A stretch of 12,946 nucleotides of DNA from B1SED10-75 sp964636865 (GCA_964636865.1 CAZWVJ010000039.1:1-12946), one strand, 5' to 3'; shown: positions 1-7,315, counted from the first letter of the stretch. Notes: generated from the sequence alone by a model not told the origin. Numbers and translations are program-made.

Positions 1-675
1 GTCCCGGTTATACTTAAATTTTATTTTAAAGTTTCCACCGAATATGTGCGTAAACTTCACCATATAGCATATAGCATGTCGATATTCCTTCTTTTAAATT
101 TATTCAGCGCCTGGTATTTAGCTGTGAGCGCAGCATTAATATTAGCCGTAATCGGCTATCCGGCTCTCTTAATTATGGAAAAATCAGCTCTTTATCAAAA
201 ACTGTTTGTAGATCGGCAAAGTACTCTCAAAGCCGGAGAACTTAGAAAACAGCTTGTATATGTTCAGCTTACTTTTGCTGTTCTAATTTTTATTTTTTGG
301 GGTCTGTTAGGACCTAATTGGCAATTCGTAGCAGCAGTGGCCGTGATGGGTTGGGGCTTTGGCGATGCTGCTGCAGCACTGGTAGGAAAATTACTGGGGC
401 GGACAAACAATTTGCACCGTTACATCGAAAAAGCTAAATCCCTTGAAGGGACTACAGCTATGATTCTCATAGCCGGGCTGGCCGTATTTTTGACATTGTT
501 TTTCTACGGCAGCATTGCCTGGTTTCCAAGCTTACTAACCTCAATTATAGTAGCGCCTGTCTGTGGCATAGTAGAGCTTTTTTCCAAAAATGGCAGTGAT
601 ACTCTAACCGTTCCCCTGAGTGCTGCCGCGCTAATCTTTCCTTTAACTTATTTATTCTCTTCTTTGGGGTTATAA
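1..675 (+). CDS. Dolichol/phytol-kinase-type CTP-dependent lipid kinase (5' partial)
   Basis: Integral membrane protein of the CTP-transferase-1/dolichol kinase superfamily (COG0170-like). Family members phosphorylate polyprenols, phytol or diacylglycerol with CTP in the membrane. The frame is open from base 1, so the gene begins outside the window. A GTG at 46 could be read as a start, but it would cut the family's E-x-x-RK-x-x-H signature: residues STEYVRKLHHI (about 12-22 of the visible part) are in frame across it, and no Shine-Dalgarno precedes it. Seen: several hydrophobic helices; the core motif GDAAAALVGKLLGR (about 121-134); KSLEGT (146-151); and a C-terminal E...SDTLTVP (192-205), matching the family's E-x-DN-x-x-x-P ending. 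The next gene starts one base after the stop, so the two are probably cotranscribed and translationally coupled. The lipid substrate cannot be told from sequence. A distant paralogue lies at 10512-11249. Confidence 0.8.
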   Translation, partial: VPVILKFYFKVSTEYVRKLHHIAYSMSIFLLLNLFSAWYLAVSAALILAVIGYPALLIMEKSALYQKLFVDRQSTLKAGELRKQLVYVQLTFAVLIFIFWGLLGPNWQFVAAVAVMGWGFGDAAAALVGKLLGRTNNLHRYIEKAKSLEGTTAMILIAGLAVFLTLFFYGSIAWFPSLLTSIIVAPVCGIVELFSKNGSDTLTVPLSAAALIFPLTYLFSSLGL

Positions 676-676
676 A

Positions 677-1315
677 ATGAGCGATCTTTCCCCGGAGCAA
701 ATTGCCAGCCGCGAAAAAACATTAATCGCCGCTCTTTTGTTAAGTATGTGGGCTCCCTTGGCTACCGGTATTGCTGTTGTCCTCAGCCAGTCCACAACTC
801 AACTGGCAGATTTTATTCGCCGTAGTGTAGAATTAGTGGCCCTTTTCATTTCCTGGCGCGTCTTCCGTGTTGTAGAAAAGGGTGAAGAAACGACAGTTAA
901 GAAAAAAGCCCGCCTGGAAAGAATTGCAGGGTTCAGCGTGGCTATTGCTATGGGTATATCTGGCGCGACCATGTTTATAGTAACTATAACCCGCTTTTCT
1001 ACTTTTGAACCGGGAGGGAATGTTTATCCCGGGCTGGCTATTGCTACCCTCGGTTTTTTTACAAATTCCTGGTTCTGGAGACGTTATACCAGAATGACTA
1101 GAGAGAACTTTAATATCGTCATAAATTCTCAGCGTTTGTTGTATCGAGCCAAAGCAATGGTAGATCTTGTGGTTATTATTTCCCTATCAGCAGTCCTTAT
1201 TGACCCCACTGCGTCGATCACCCCTTACATGGACTCCCTGGGTTCGATAGCAGTTGCTTTTTATCTGCTGTGGAGCGGATTTAACAATTTAAAGACTACA
1301 TTAAATAAAGCCTGA
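677..1315 (+). CDS. Cation diffusion facilitator-like membrane protein with altered metal site
   Basis: A 212-residue, roughly six-helix membrane protein that resembles the transmembrane domain of cation diffusion facilitators (CDF; YiiP/CzcD type), which exchange divalent metals for protons. Supporting features are the TM2-like segment ADFIRRSVELVALFISW (44-60), the TM3 entry RLERIAGF (79-86), the TM5-like segment SQRLLYRAKAMVDLVV (151-166) and the family's DP turn before TM6 (IDPTASI, 175-181). Aligned by eye with YiiP/CDF ligands, the TM2 pair (H/D and D) becomes R48 and E52, and the TM5 pair (H and D) becomes K159 and D163. Canonical zinc binding therefore looks unlikely. The cytoplasmic C-terminal domain usual in CDFs (total about 290 residues) is missing. 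The ATG at 677 sits one base after the preceding stop, with GGGG at 666-669 as a possible ribosome site. It may be a partner or regulator of the lipid-kinase-like protein; that role is inferred only from context. It ends 85 bases before the convergent gene's stop. Confidence 0.62.
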   Translation: MSDLSPEQIASREKTLIAALLLSMWAPLATGIAVVLSQSTTQLADFIRRSVELVALFISWRVFRVVEKGEETTVKKKARLERIAGFSVAIAMGISGATMFIVTITRFSTFEPGGNVYPGLAIATLGFFTNSWFWRRYTRMTRENFNIVINSQRLLYRAKAMVDLVVIISLSAVLIDPTASITPYMDSLGSIAVAFYLLWSGFNNLKTTLNKA

Positions 1316-1335
1316 GCTTTGCAAAAATCACAAAA

Positions 1336-1384
1336 GTTAAAACGAAGGTTTACAAAATTGTTTTAACAGGAATAAAGTTTTAAC
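1336..1384. repeat. Three-copy 8-bp inverted/direct repeat between convergent genes
   Basis: GTTAAAAC at 1336-1343 is the exact inverse of GTTTTAAC at 1360-1367, and GTTTTAAC recurs at 1377-1384. Either later copy can pair with the first, giving alternative AT-rich hairpins with loops of 16 or 33 bases between two convergent stops (1315 and 1403). The position would suit a weak bidirectional terminator, but the stem is all-AT inside and no clean T-run follows, so this role is only a guess. Confidence 0.35.
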
Positions 1385-1400
1385 CACATAAAGGAATTGT

Positions 1401-3473
1401 CTAAGGAACTATTTCATCCTTATCATAAACTGTGCGGGGATTCCATAATAACCAGGTATCAATACCATTCTTTTCGGTGGCTTCTATTTGAGCCCGAATT
1501 TCTTCTCTTCCATAACCGGGTGAACCCAGAGTAAATGCTTGCAGCCAGGGTCGCAATTTACAACCGGATTTTTCCAGTAATTCATGGAATTCAGCCATTG
1601 ATTCATCAACCACCTCATACGGATGCGCATTGGGATTATCTAAGCCGTAGTTTCCCGGAGAATAATGGGATGGATATACCATGGGCGACATATAATCCAA
1701 ATAAGGGCCCATTTTCTCAGGCCTCTGCCCGACTTTTAAATCATCCTGGGCTACACTAATAAAACCAAATACTGCCGCCGACAATCTTTTATCCCACCCT
1801 ATTTCCTTTCGCACATATTTTAGAAAATCAGTTATAAATTCATAACGTTTTTCGCCCACATCTTTTTTGTACTCTGCTTCCCAGGCAGCACGCCCTTCCG
1901 GAAAGCGTATGTAATCATACTGCACTTCATCAAATCCCATTTCATAAGCCTCCCGGGCCAGTTCCACATTATATTCCCATACCTCTTTGTTGGTAGGATC
2001 TACCCAGTTTCCACCTCCCAAGGGATTACCATCTTGTCTTCTTACCATATATTCGGGCCTTTCTTCCGCTAAAACCGGATCCCGAAAAACAACTATACGG
2101 GCAATAGAATAGATGCCTCTTTCCTGTAAATCGGCAACCATCTCTTCAGCAGGCAAAAATTTTTTGCTGGCTCCAATTTCCTGAGCCAGCTCAACGGTTG
2201 ATTCATGCCCCATATATCCCGATTCATCTTTTAAATCCAGCTGAATCGCATTCATCTGGGTATCGTCTACCATATCTATAAAATTTTCCCACCTGGTTTC
2301 CGAAGATGCCGAGTAATAGGTTACATGCATACCTCTGGCTTCGGAAGCCTGTTTCTCTTTCGCCGGGGTCCTGGACAAGTTCTCCTTCTCATAGGTAACA
2401 ACTTCTTTGCCAAAATCCTCCCCCAGTTCCTCCTCCCATTCAGAAGGAAATGATATGGTTTCATTATTACCATCACTTACGTATCTCCGGTGTTCAATTC
2501 TATCCAGCCACTTAGTTAAGCTGCTTCCCTCTTCAGCGCCTTCATCGTAAACCTGGATACGGTCAATAGCATGGGGGTCAAAATTCTTATGAAAAGGAGA
2601 ATAATCATCTTCCCAGGCCCATTTAACTACCCCATCATGTTCGTAAGTAACTCCCTCACTTTCTCCTTCAATTAAAAGATCGTAATCATCGGGCACTCCA
2701 TCCTGAACTATGGCAAAACTATTAATTTCATAATCCGGAATTGCTTCTCGAACATGCACCTTCAAATCGGCTATTTCTGCTTTTATTTCCTCAGGATCAA
2801 GTTCCCCCAGATTGGTGTGATTGAAGGTGTGATTGCCTATTTCAAAGCCCCATTCATCAAGCTTTTGTAATTTTTCCTTCCAATATTGCCGCTGCTCGGG
2901 TTCAGAACTAAAAGGATAGCTATTTATATAAAATGTTGCCGTATGGCCAAACTCAGGGTTCTTTTCTCCAAAATCCATTAAAATGCCAACCGCACAATCG
3001 GGATCTACTTTTAATTTTCCTTCTTCATCTTCTATGAGGCGAAATTGACCGGTGGTGCTATCATCAAAAGTTAGTATTGCCGGTGATTTTCCCCCGGGCA
3101 CATCCATATCCCCTTTTAAATAATCGCTCATTGATACCAGCACATAATCGTTATCATATAGCTCCTGCAGGTCGTTTCTAAGGTTTTCCGGGGTGCGTGT
3201 CCAACGCCCTTCTTCATCATCAATGGCATGGTAGACAAAAACAGGAACCCTGCCCAATTCATTGGCACTTACTTCAGTAGCAACTTCTTCCCAATCAACT
3301 TCTTCTTTTTCTTCTTCTACATCATTCTCTTCACCGGGGGAATCCGATATATCTTCATCATCTGTTCTTTCAACAAAAAAAGGCGTGCCAAATATTCCTT
3401 GAGAATATAATACGCCCATAATTACCAAAACACCTATAATTACCGCTATTCCTAAAAGTTTACCTTTGGACAT
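1401..3473 (-). CDS. Membrane-anchored polysaccharide deacetylase fused to DUF4015 glycoside hydrolase
   Basis: A 690-residue surface protein. Order: short basic N-terminus and one hydrophobic anchor (about 6-23, no lipobox seen); a very acidic linker (about 37-62); a NodB-type polysaccharide deacetylase domain (about 75-260) with TFDD at 135-138 and HTFNH at 215-219, supplying the Asp and the two metal-binding His; an acidic spacer with charged insertions (about 260-375); and a TIM-barrel DUF4015 putative glycoside hydrolase domain (about 380-690) with GMHVTYYSA, QLDLKDESG, YDYIRFPEG (519-527) and SPMVYPSHY. The family would remove N-acetyl groups from, and cleave, an extracellular amino-sugar polymer or peptidoglycan. 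This is analogous in layout to PgaB, which joins a deacetylase to a hydrolase for poly-N-acetylglucosamine, though the hydrolase family differs. Odd points: TFDDS instead of TFDDG, a long insertion after that motif, and no clear third NodB motif (the usual PYG is replaced by SFAIVQDG). The ATG is preceded by AAAGGAAAGGG. Substrate unproven. Confidence 0.85.
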   Translation of the reverse strand: MSKGKLLGIAVIIGVLVIMGVLYSQGIFGTPFFVERTDDEDISDSPGEENDVEEEKEEVDWEEVATEVSANELGRVPVFVYHAIDDEEGRWTRTPENLRNDLQELYDNDYVLVSMSDYLKGDMDVPGGKSPAILTFDDSTTGQFRLIEDEEGKLKVDPDCAVGILMDFGEKNPEFGHTATFYINSYPFSSEPEQRQYWKEKLQKLDEWGFEIGNHTFNHTNLGELDPEEIKAEIADLKVHVREAIPDYEINSFAIVQDGVPDDYDLLIEGESEGVTYEHDGVVKWAWEDDYSPFHKNFDPHAIDRIQVYDEGAEEGSSLTKWLDRIEHRRYVSDGNNETISFPSEWEEELGEDFGKEVVTYEKENLSRTPAKEKQASEARGMHVTYYSASSETRWENFIDMVDDTQMNAIQLDLKDESGYMGHESTVELAQEIGASKKFLPAEEMVADLQERGIYSIARIVVFRDPVLAEERPEYMVRRQDGNPLGGGNWVDPTNKEVWEYNVELAREAYEMGFDEVQYDYIRFPEGRAAWEAEYKKDVGEKRYEFITDFLKYVRKEIGWDKRLSAAVFGFISVAQDDLKVGQRPEKMGPYLDYMSPMVYPSHYSPGNYGLDNPNAHPYEVVDESMAEFHELLEKSGCKLRPWLQAFTLGSPGYGREEIRAQIEATEKNGIDTWLLWNPRTVYDKDEIVP

Positions 3474-3513
3474 TATCCCTTTCCTTTCTTCTCCTGTAAT
3501 TTTAACTATAAGT

Positions 3514-3543
3514 ATTATACTAATTACCTTTTGAACATGTCTA
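3514..3543 (-). promoter_or_regulatory. Sigma-A-type promoter for the deacetylase/hydrolase gene
   Basis: On the reverse strand a TAGACA -35 box (3538-3543; five of six consensus bases) and a perfect TATAAT -10 box (3514-3519) are separated by 18 bases. This puts a start site near 3507, about 34 bases before the ATG. It is the best-looking promoter in the window. Confidence 0.6.
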
Positions 3544-3597
3544 TACCCACCATGTAATTTTTTACGGGGTAGTTCATTTTATTTTAAACTAATAAAA

Positions 3598-3606
3598 TGT
3601 TATGAT
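3598..3606 (+). promoter_or_regulatory. Extended -10 promoter candidate for the zinc-ribbon gene
   Basis: TG-T-TATGAT (3598-3606) fits an extended -10 element on the forward strand, about 57 bases before the ATG at 3663. No good -35 is visible at 16-18 bases upstream; the region there is simply T-rich. With the reverse promoter at 3514-3543 it would make this a divergent promoter region. Confidence 0.4.
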
Positions 3607-3662
3607 TAAAGCAGATAAACTTATAAATTAATAATGTCCAATAAAAAAAAGAGGTGTTTTGG

Positions 3663-4040
3663 ATGGATTGTGAAAAGTGCGGGAAAGAAAACCTTCCGGA
3701 AGATGAAGTATTCAGGCATGCCGGTCAAAATCTTTGCGAAGATTGCTACTTGGAAATAGTCAGTGTACCCAAAACCTGTGATCCGTTGCAGGTTCATTCC
3801 GCTAAAAATACGAGAGAAAAAATGGGACAGCAAGGCGCTGAAGGGCTTTTACCTGTTCAGAAAGAAATGTACGAATATCTTAAAAAACATGGTAAAGCAA
3901 CCCGGGAAGAAATAAAAGAACAATTTGATTTTGACCAAAAAGAATTAGAAAAGCATGTTTCAGTTCTACGGCACTGCGAATTGGTAAAAGGCTTAAAAGA
4001 AGATGGCAAAGTATATTTAACTCTCATGTCAAATATCTAA
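3663..4040 (+). CDS. Small zinc-ribbon plus winged-helix protein of unknown function
   Basis: A soluble 125-residue protein. The N-terminus has two CxxC pairs (C3/C6 and C25/C28, CEKC and CEDC) that should bind one zinc in a LIM/rubredoxin-like knuckle. It is followed by a conserved-looking PKTCDP segment (36-41) and then a winged-helix-like C-terminal half (about 63-122) with helices LLPVQKEMYEYLKKHG, TREEIKEQF and QKELEKHVSVLRHCELV, and a wing ending in GKVYLTLM. Similar small proteins occur in anaerobic Bacillota, from memory of the family; no function is established that I know of. It may bind DNA or RNA or sense redox or metal state. Start: the frame also has a GTG at 3654, but the ribosome site GAGGTG (3651-3656) is correctly spaced for the ATG at 3663 and would overlap the GTG, so the ATG is chosen. 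It is transcribed alone and ends at a likely terminator. Confidence 0.75.
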   Translation: MDCEKCGKENLPEDEVFRHAGQNLCEDCYLEIVSVPKTCDPLQVHSAKNTREKMGQQGAEGLLPVQKEMYEYLKKHGKATREEIKEQFDFDQKELEKHVSVLRHCELVKGLKEDGKVYLTLMSNI

Positions 4041-4056
4041 AATAGCATTCATCCCA

Positions 4057-4090
4057 CAGCTAAAGCAATGGGCTTTCTGCTTGTTTTTCT
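4057..4090 (+). terminator. Intrinsic terminator after the zinc-ribbon gene
   Basis: The stem consists of CAG (4057-4059) with CTG (4077-4079) plus AAAGC (4062-4066) with GCTTT (4072-4076), with a two-base CT bulge and a five-base loop. A T-rich run (TTGTTTTTCT, 4081-4090) follows. It begins 17 bases after the stop of the zinc-ribbon gene. Confidence 0.55.
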
Positions 4091-4108
4091 CGTAAATACT
4101 TTCCTGTA

Positions 4109-4135
4109 GAAAAAAAGATAGCATGAAAATCTTCC
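4109..4135 (-). terminator. Possible intrinsic terminator of lepA
   Basis: On the reverse strand AAGAT (4133-4129) pairs with ATCTT (4119-4115) around a nine-base loop, and the second arm runs into a seven-T tract. G-T wobbles could extend the base of the stem. It lies about 20 bases past the lepA stop. The stem is short and AT-rich, so it may be weak. Confidence 0.35.
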
Positions 4136-4155
4136 GGACAAGGGCAACCAACAAC

Positions 4156-5955
4156 CTACTTAACCTTTAAAACAGCAGTAAAAGCTTCCTGTGGTATTTC
4201 CACATTACCCAGTTGTTTCATTTTTTTCTTCCCTTCTTTCTGCTTTTCCAGCAGTTTGCGTTTCCGGGTGACATCTCCGCCATATAATTTTTCCGTTACA
4301 TTTTTGCGTAATGCTTTAATGGTTTCCCTGGCAATCACTTTATTGCCGATAGCAGCTTGCAGTGGTATATCAAACATTTGCCTGGGAATAATCTCCTTTA
4401 ACTTTTCCACCATTTCCCTGCCTCGCTGATAAGCCTTATCCTCATGAATTATGAAAGAAAGCGCATCTACTTTTTGCCCTCCCACCATTATATCCATCAA
4501 AACCAGGTTAGATTCCCTGTAACCATGAAATGTATAATCCAGGGAAGCATACCCGCGGGAACGAGATTTAAGCAAATCAAAGAAATCATAGATTATTTCT
4601 CCTAAAGGTAGCAAATAAGCAAGTTTAACGCGTCCCGAATGAAGGTATTCCATATCCTGAAATTCACCTCTTTTTTCCTGGCAAAGCTCTATAACTGCTC
4701 CTACGTACTCTTCGGGAGTAAATATTGCTCCGTCCACATAAGGTTCTTCTATCATTAACCTCTCGTCTGCAGAAGGCAACATGGAAGGATTATCTACTTC
4801 CACTACCTCTCCATTGTGTTTATGCACTTTGTAAACTACATTGGGGGCTGAAATTATTAGATCTAAATCGTATTCCCTTTCCAAACGCTGCTGGACAATT
4901 TCCATATGCAGTAAACCTAAAAAACCACAACGAAAACCGGCGCCAAGGGCCAAGGACCTTTCTGTCTCATAGGTAAGAGCAGAGTCATTAAGTTTAAGCC
5001 GCTCAATACCATCCCTGAGAGTTACATAATCATCATTGCTTTGAGGAAAAAGGCCGCAAAAAACCATGGGTTTTACTTCTCTATACCCGGGCAGCGGCTC
5101 TGCCGCCGGATTGTCCGCTAACGTCATGGTATCGCCAACCCGGGCATCCGCCACATTTTTAATAGCCGCCACCACATAACCTACATCACCGGCCACCAAT
5201 TCTTCACTAGGTTTCATATCCGGTTGGAAAATACCTATTTCAGCAACCTCAAAACTTTTACCTGTGTTCATAAATTTGATGTAATCACCTTTAGTTACCC
5301 GGCCTGCCATCATTCTGACATAAACAATAACTCCCCTGTAGGTATCATAATGCGAATCAAAAACCAGGGCTTTTAAAGGTGCGTCAGGGGCACTTACCTG
5401 AGGTGGAGGTATTTTTTGAATGATAGCCTCCATTACATCTTCTACCCCCGTACCTTCTTTAGCTGAAATAAGAAGAGCATCACTTGCTTCAGGGCCGATA
5501 ATATCTTCCAGTTCTTGTTTAACTTTTTCCGGGTCAGCATTGGTCATATCTATTTTATTGATAACCGGCACTATTTCCAAATCATGTTCCAGAGCCATGT
5601 AAATATTAGCCAGGGTTTGGGCCTCTACCCCTTGGGCGGCATCAACTACCAATATTGCCCCTTCACAGGCCGCAAGGCTTCTGGAAACTTCATAAGAAAA
5701 ATCCACATGCCCGGGGGTATCTATGAGGTTTAAAATATATCTATCACCGCTGCGGTTTTGGTAATCCAACCTCACTGCCTGCATCTTAATAGTTATTCCG
5801 CGTTCCCTTTCCAAATCCATGCGATCTAAAAACTGCTCTTTCATGTTTCTGCCGGTAATAGTGCCGGTTGTTTCTAATATACGATCAGCCAGGGTAGACT
5901 TCCCGTGATCAATATGGGCGATAATACAAAAGTTCCTGGTGTTTTCAAGTTTCAA
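4156..5955 (-). CDS. lepA: Elongation factor 4 (LepA), ribosome-associated GTPase
   Basis: Full-length 599-residue LepA/EF4, a translational GTPase that binds ribosomes, is reported to promote back-translocation, and affects initiation and 30S biogenesis. All G-motifs are visible: P-loop AHIDHGKST (13-21), switch I RERGITI (50-56), DTPGH (79-83), NKID (133-136) and SAKEGTG (164-170). Later come the EF-G-like domains II, III and V, and the LepA-specific C-terminal domain ending in the basic stretch VTRKRKLLEKQKEGKKKMKQLGNVEIPQEAF and LKVK. The start is TTG at 5955, supported by GGAGG (5965-5969) nine bases upstream. An ATG just upstream is out of frame. In many Firmicutes lepA precedes hemW, hrcA, grpE and dnaK; here it is followed by a convergent unrelated gene, so that cluster is not kept. 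A -10-like TATAAT (6002-6007, reverse) lies upstream. Confidence 0.98.
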   Translation of the reverse strand: MKLENTRNFCIIAHIDHGKSTLADRILETTGTITGRNMKEQFLDRMDLERERGITIKMQAVRLDYQNRSGDRYILNLIDTPGHVDFSYEVSRSLAACEGAILVVDAAQGVEAQTLANIYMALEHDLEIVPVINKIDMTNADPEKVKQELEDIIGPEASDALLISAKEGTGVEDVMEAIIQKIPPPQVSAPDAPLKALVFDSHYDTYRGVIVYVRMMAGRVTKGDYIKFMNTGKSFEVAEIGIFQPDMKPSEELVAGDVGYVVAAIKNVADARVGDTMTLADNPAAEPLPGYREVKPMVFCGLFPQSNDDYVTLRDGIERLKLNDSALTYETERSLALGAGFRCGFLGLLHMEIVQQRLEREYDLDLIISAPNVVYKVHKHNGEVVEVDNPSMLPSADERLMIEEPYVDGAIFTPEEYVGAVIELCQEKRGEFQDMEYLHSGRVKLAYLLPLGEIIYDFFDLLKSRSRGYASLDYTFHGYRESNLVLMDIMVGGQKVDALSFIIHEDKAYQRGREMVEKLKEIIPRQMFDIPLQAAIGNKVIARETIKALRKNVTEKLYGGDVTRKRKLLEKQKEGKKKMKQLGNVEIPQEAFTAVLKVK

Positions 5956-6001
5956 TAGTTAATTCCTCCACCATGTAATTTTTACTTAAAAAGTTACTAA
6001 A

Positions 6002-6007
6002 ATTATA
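6002..6007 (-). promoter_or_regulatory. -10-like element upstream of lepA
   Basis: A perfect TATAAT on the reverse strand, 46 bases before the lepA TTG. The bases at the -35 position (TTCTTA at 16-bp spacing) match consensus only partly, so this is a weak candidate in an AT-rich spacer. Confidence 0.35.
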
Positions 6008-6087
6008 ACATATCCCCCTAACATAAGAATATTTCAACAGAAGGGTTTACTTAATTAATCACGAAATAAATTATTATACTAGTAAAG

Positions 6088-6093
6088 TATAAT
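6088..6093 (+). promoter_or_regulatory. -10-like element upstream of the dehydratase operon
   Basis: A perfect TATAAT on the forward strand, about 54 bases before the TTG at 6147, in the 191-base spacer shared with divergently transcribed lepA. No recognisable -35 box sits at the standard distance. A second, poorer -10-like TATACT lies at 6075-6080. No operator-like palindrome was seen. Confidence 0.35.
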
Positions 6094-6146
6094 GATAATT
6101 AATTGGGAATAATTTAGTAAATTCAACGGAGAACCTTGGGGAGTGA

Positions 6147-7298
6147 TTGAAATATGAAAAGGTGGAAGAGTGGGAGAATTTGGTAAACTTTATGAAAGGC
6201 TCAAATCCAGAGTTTCTTCTAAAGGAGCTGGAAGAAGAAAATGTAGTAGGGTGTTTTCCTCTTTATCCCCCCCTGGAACTTTTTCATTCCATGGGGCTTA
6301 CCCCGGTAATTCTATGGGGTTTAAAGGATAGTGTAGAAAACTTTAATATCAGCGACAGACATTTGCAGGGATTTTCTTGTTCCATAGCCCGAGAACTTCT
6401 TCAGTTCACCCTGACTCATAAACCCGACTTTGAATGCCTTTTCTTTTATAATGCTTGCGATACCCTGCGCAATCTTCCCGACATACTCCAGGCAGGGATG
6501 AGAGAAAGAGATATGGCTCTTCCTTTCATACGAATGCACCTTCCCATGATCCCTCTTGAAAGAAGGGGCGCGTCTGCCTACTTGGAAAAACAAATAACTA
6601 CCCTCATTACCGAACTGGAAGAATTCACCGGGAAAATTTTTGATCCGGAAAAGTTTGCAGAAAGTGTAGATTTATACGCTCAAATCCGTGAATTATCGGA
6701 TCGCCTGGAAAAAATGGTGGCTTCGGGAAAACTTAGCTATGCAGATTTTTCTGCATGTTTACAAGCAAATTATTTCCGTTCCCCGGAAACACAATTGGCA
6801 GAACTTAAAAATTTAGAAGATAATGGTTTTCTTAAAAAACCGGTTAACGATGATCAAGTGGGCGTAGTCATAAGCGGTATTCAACCTCCCCCTTTGCCGA
6901 TAATCGAATTGATTGAATCTGCAGGGCTACAAATAGTAGGTAATGATGTGGCTATCCAACGCCGTTCCTATGGATATCAACCACCTAATACAAAAGATCC
7001 CGTGTATTATTTCAAACAGTTTTATAGTAACCATTTTCCATGCCCAACTTTACTCCATACAGCTGATAAAAGACCGGCTCATTTGTTGCGATTTTTAGAG
7101 GAAACAGGAGCAAAAGGGGTTATTTTTAGCGCAGAAAAGTTTTGTGAATATGAATACCTGGAATATCCTTATTTGGAAAAACTTTTTAAGGAACAGGGAA
7201 TTAATACTCTTACTCTCGAATTAACTGCGAGCAAAACAGAAGATACGGGATCTTACAAAACCAGAATAGAAGCTTTTGCAGAGCTTTTAAAAAATTAA
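6147..7298 (+). CDS. 2-hydroxyacyl-CoA dehydratase-family subunit (HgdB/FldC/BcrC-like)
   Basis: 383-residue protein of the 2-hydroxyglutaryl-CoA dehydratase D-component/benzoyl-CoA reductase family, soluble and expected to carry a [4Fe-4S] cluster. Seen: the N-terminal VVGCFPLYPPLELFHSMGL (33-51, where the family has its P-E-L/I-x-x-A-x-G element); SCSIAR with C78; NACDTLRN with C104; the second-half Rossmann-like start VGVVISGIQPPPLPIIELIESAG; KFCEYEYLEYPYL with C333; and the closing TRIEAFAELL, which is diagnostic. C78, C104 and C333 are the likely cluster ligands. Such enzymes remove water from (R)-2-hydroxyacyl-CoA after one-electron activation, or reduce aromatic CoA esters; the substrate is unknown here. 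It is paired with the following subunit, with stop and next possible ATG overlapping. Start is uncertain: TTG at 6147 has GGGGAG only three bases upstream, while the best-placed ATG (6154) is out of frame and gives ten codons; an in-frame ATG exists at 6192. Confidence 0.85.
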   Translation: MKYEKVEEWENLVNFMKGSNPEFLLKELEEENVVGCFPLYPPLELFHSMGLTPVILWGLKDSVENFNISDRHLQGFSCSIARELLQFTLTHKPDFECLFFYNACDTLRNLPDILQAGMRERDMALPFIRMHLPMIPLERRGASAYLEKQITTLITELEEFTGKIFDPEKFAESVDLYAQIRELSDRLEKMVASGKLSYADFSACLQANYFRSPETQLAELKNLEDNGFLKKPVNDDQVGVVISGIQPPPLPIIELIESAGLQIVGNDVAIQRRSYGYQPPNTKDPVYYFKQFYSNHFPCPTLLHTADKRPAHLLRFLEETGAKGVIFSAEKFCEYEYLEYPYLEKLFKEQGINTLTLELTASKTEDTGSYKTRIEAFAELLKN

Positions 7299-7315
7299 TG
7301 GATGGAGTATTCCCC

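Noticed and set aside
46..48. GTG at 46 as start of the first membrane protein
   Set aside because: No Shine-Dalgarno, the frame is open back to base 1, and family-conserved residues (TEYVRK) lie across this point, so the gene starts outside the window.
3621..3833. 70-codon reverse frame overlapping the zinc-ribbon gene
   Set aside because: Antisense to a well-supported gene with its own ribosome site; the product resembles no protein and the region lacks a start signal in that direction.
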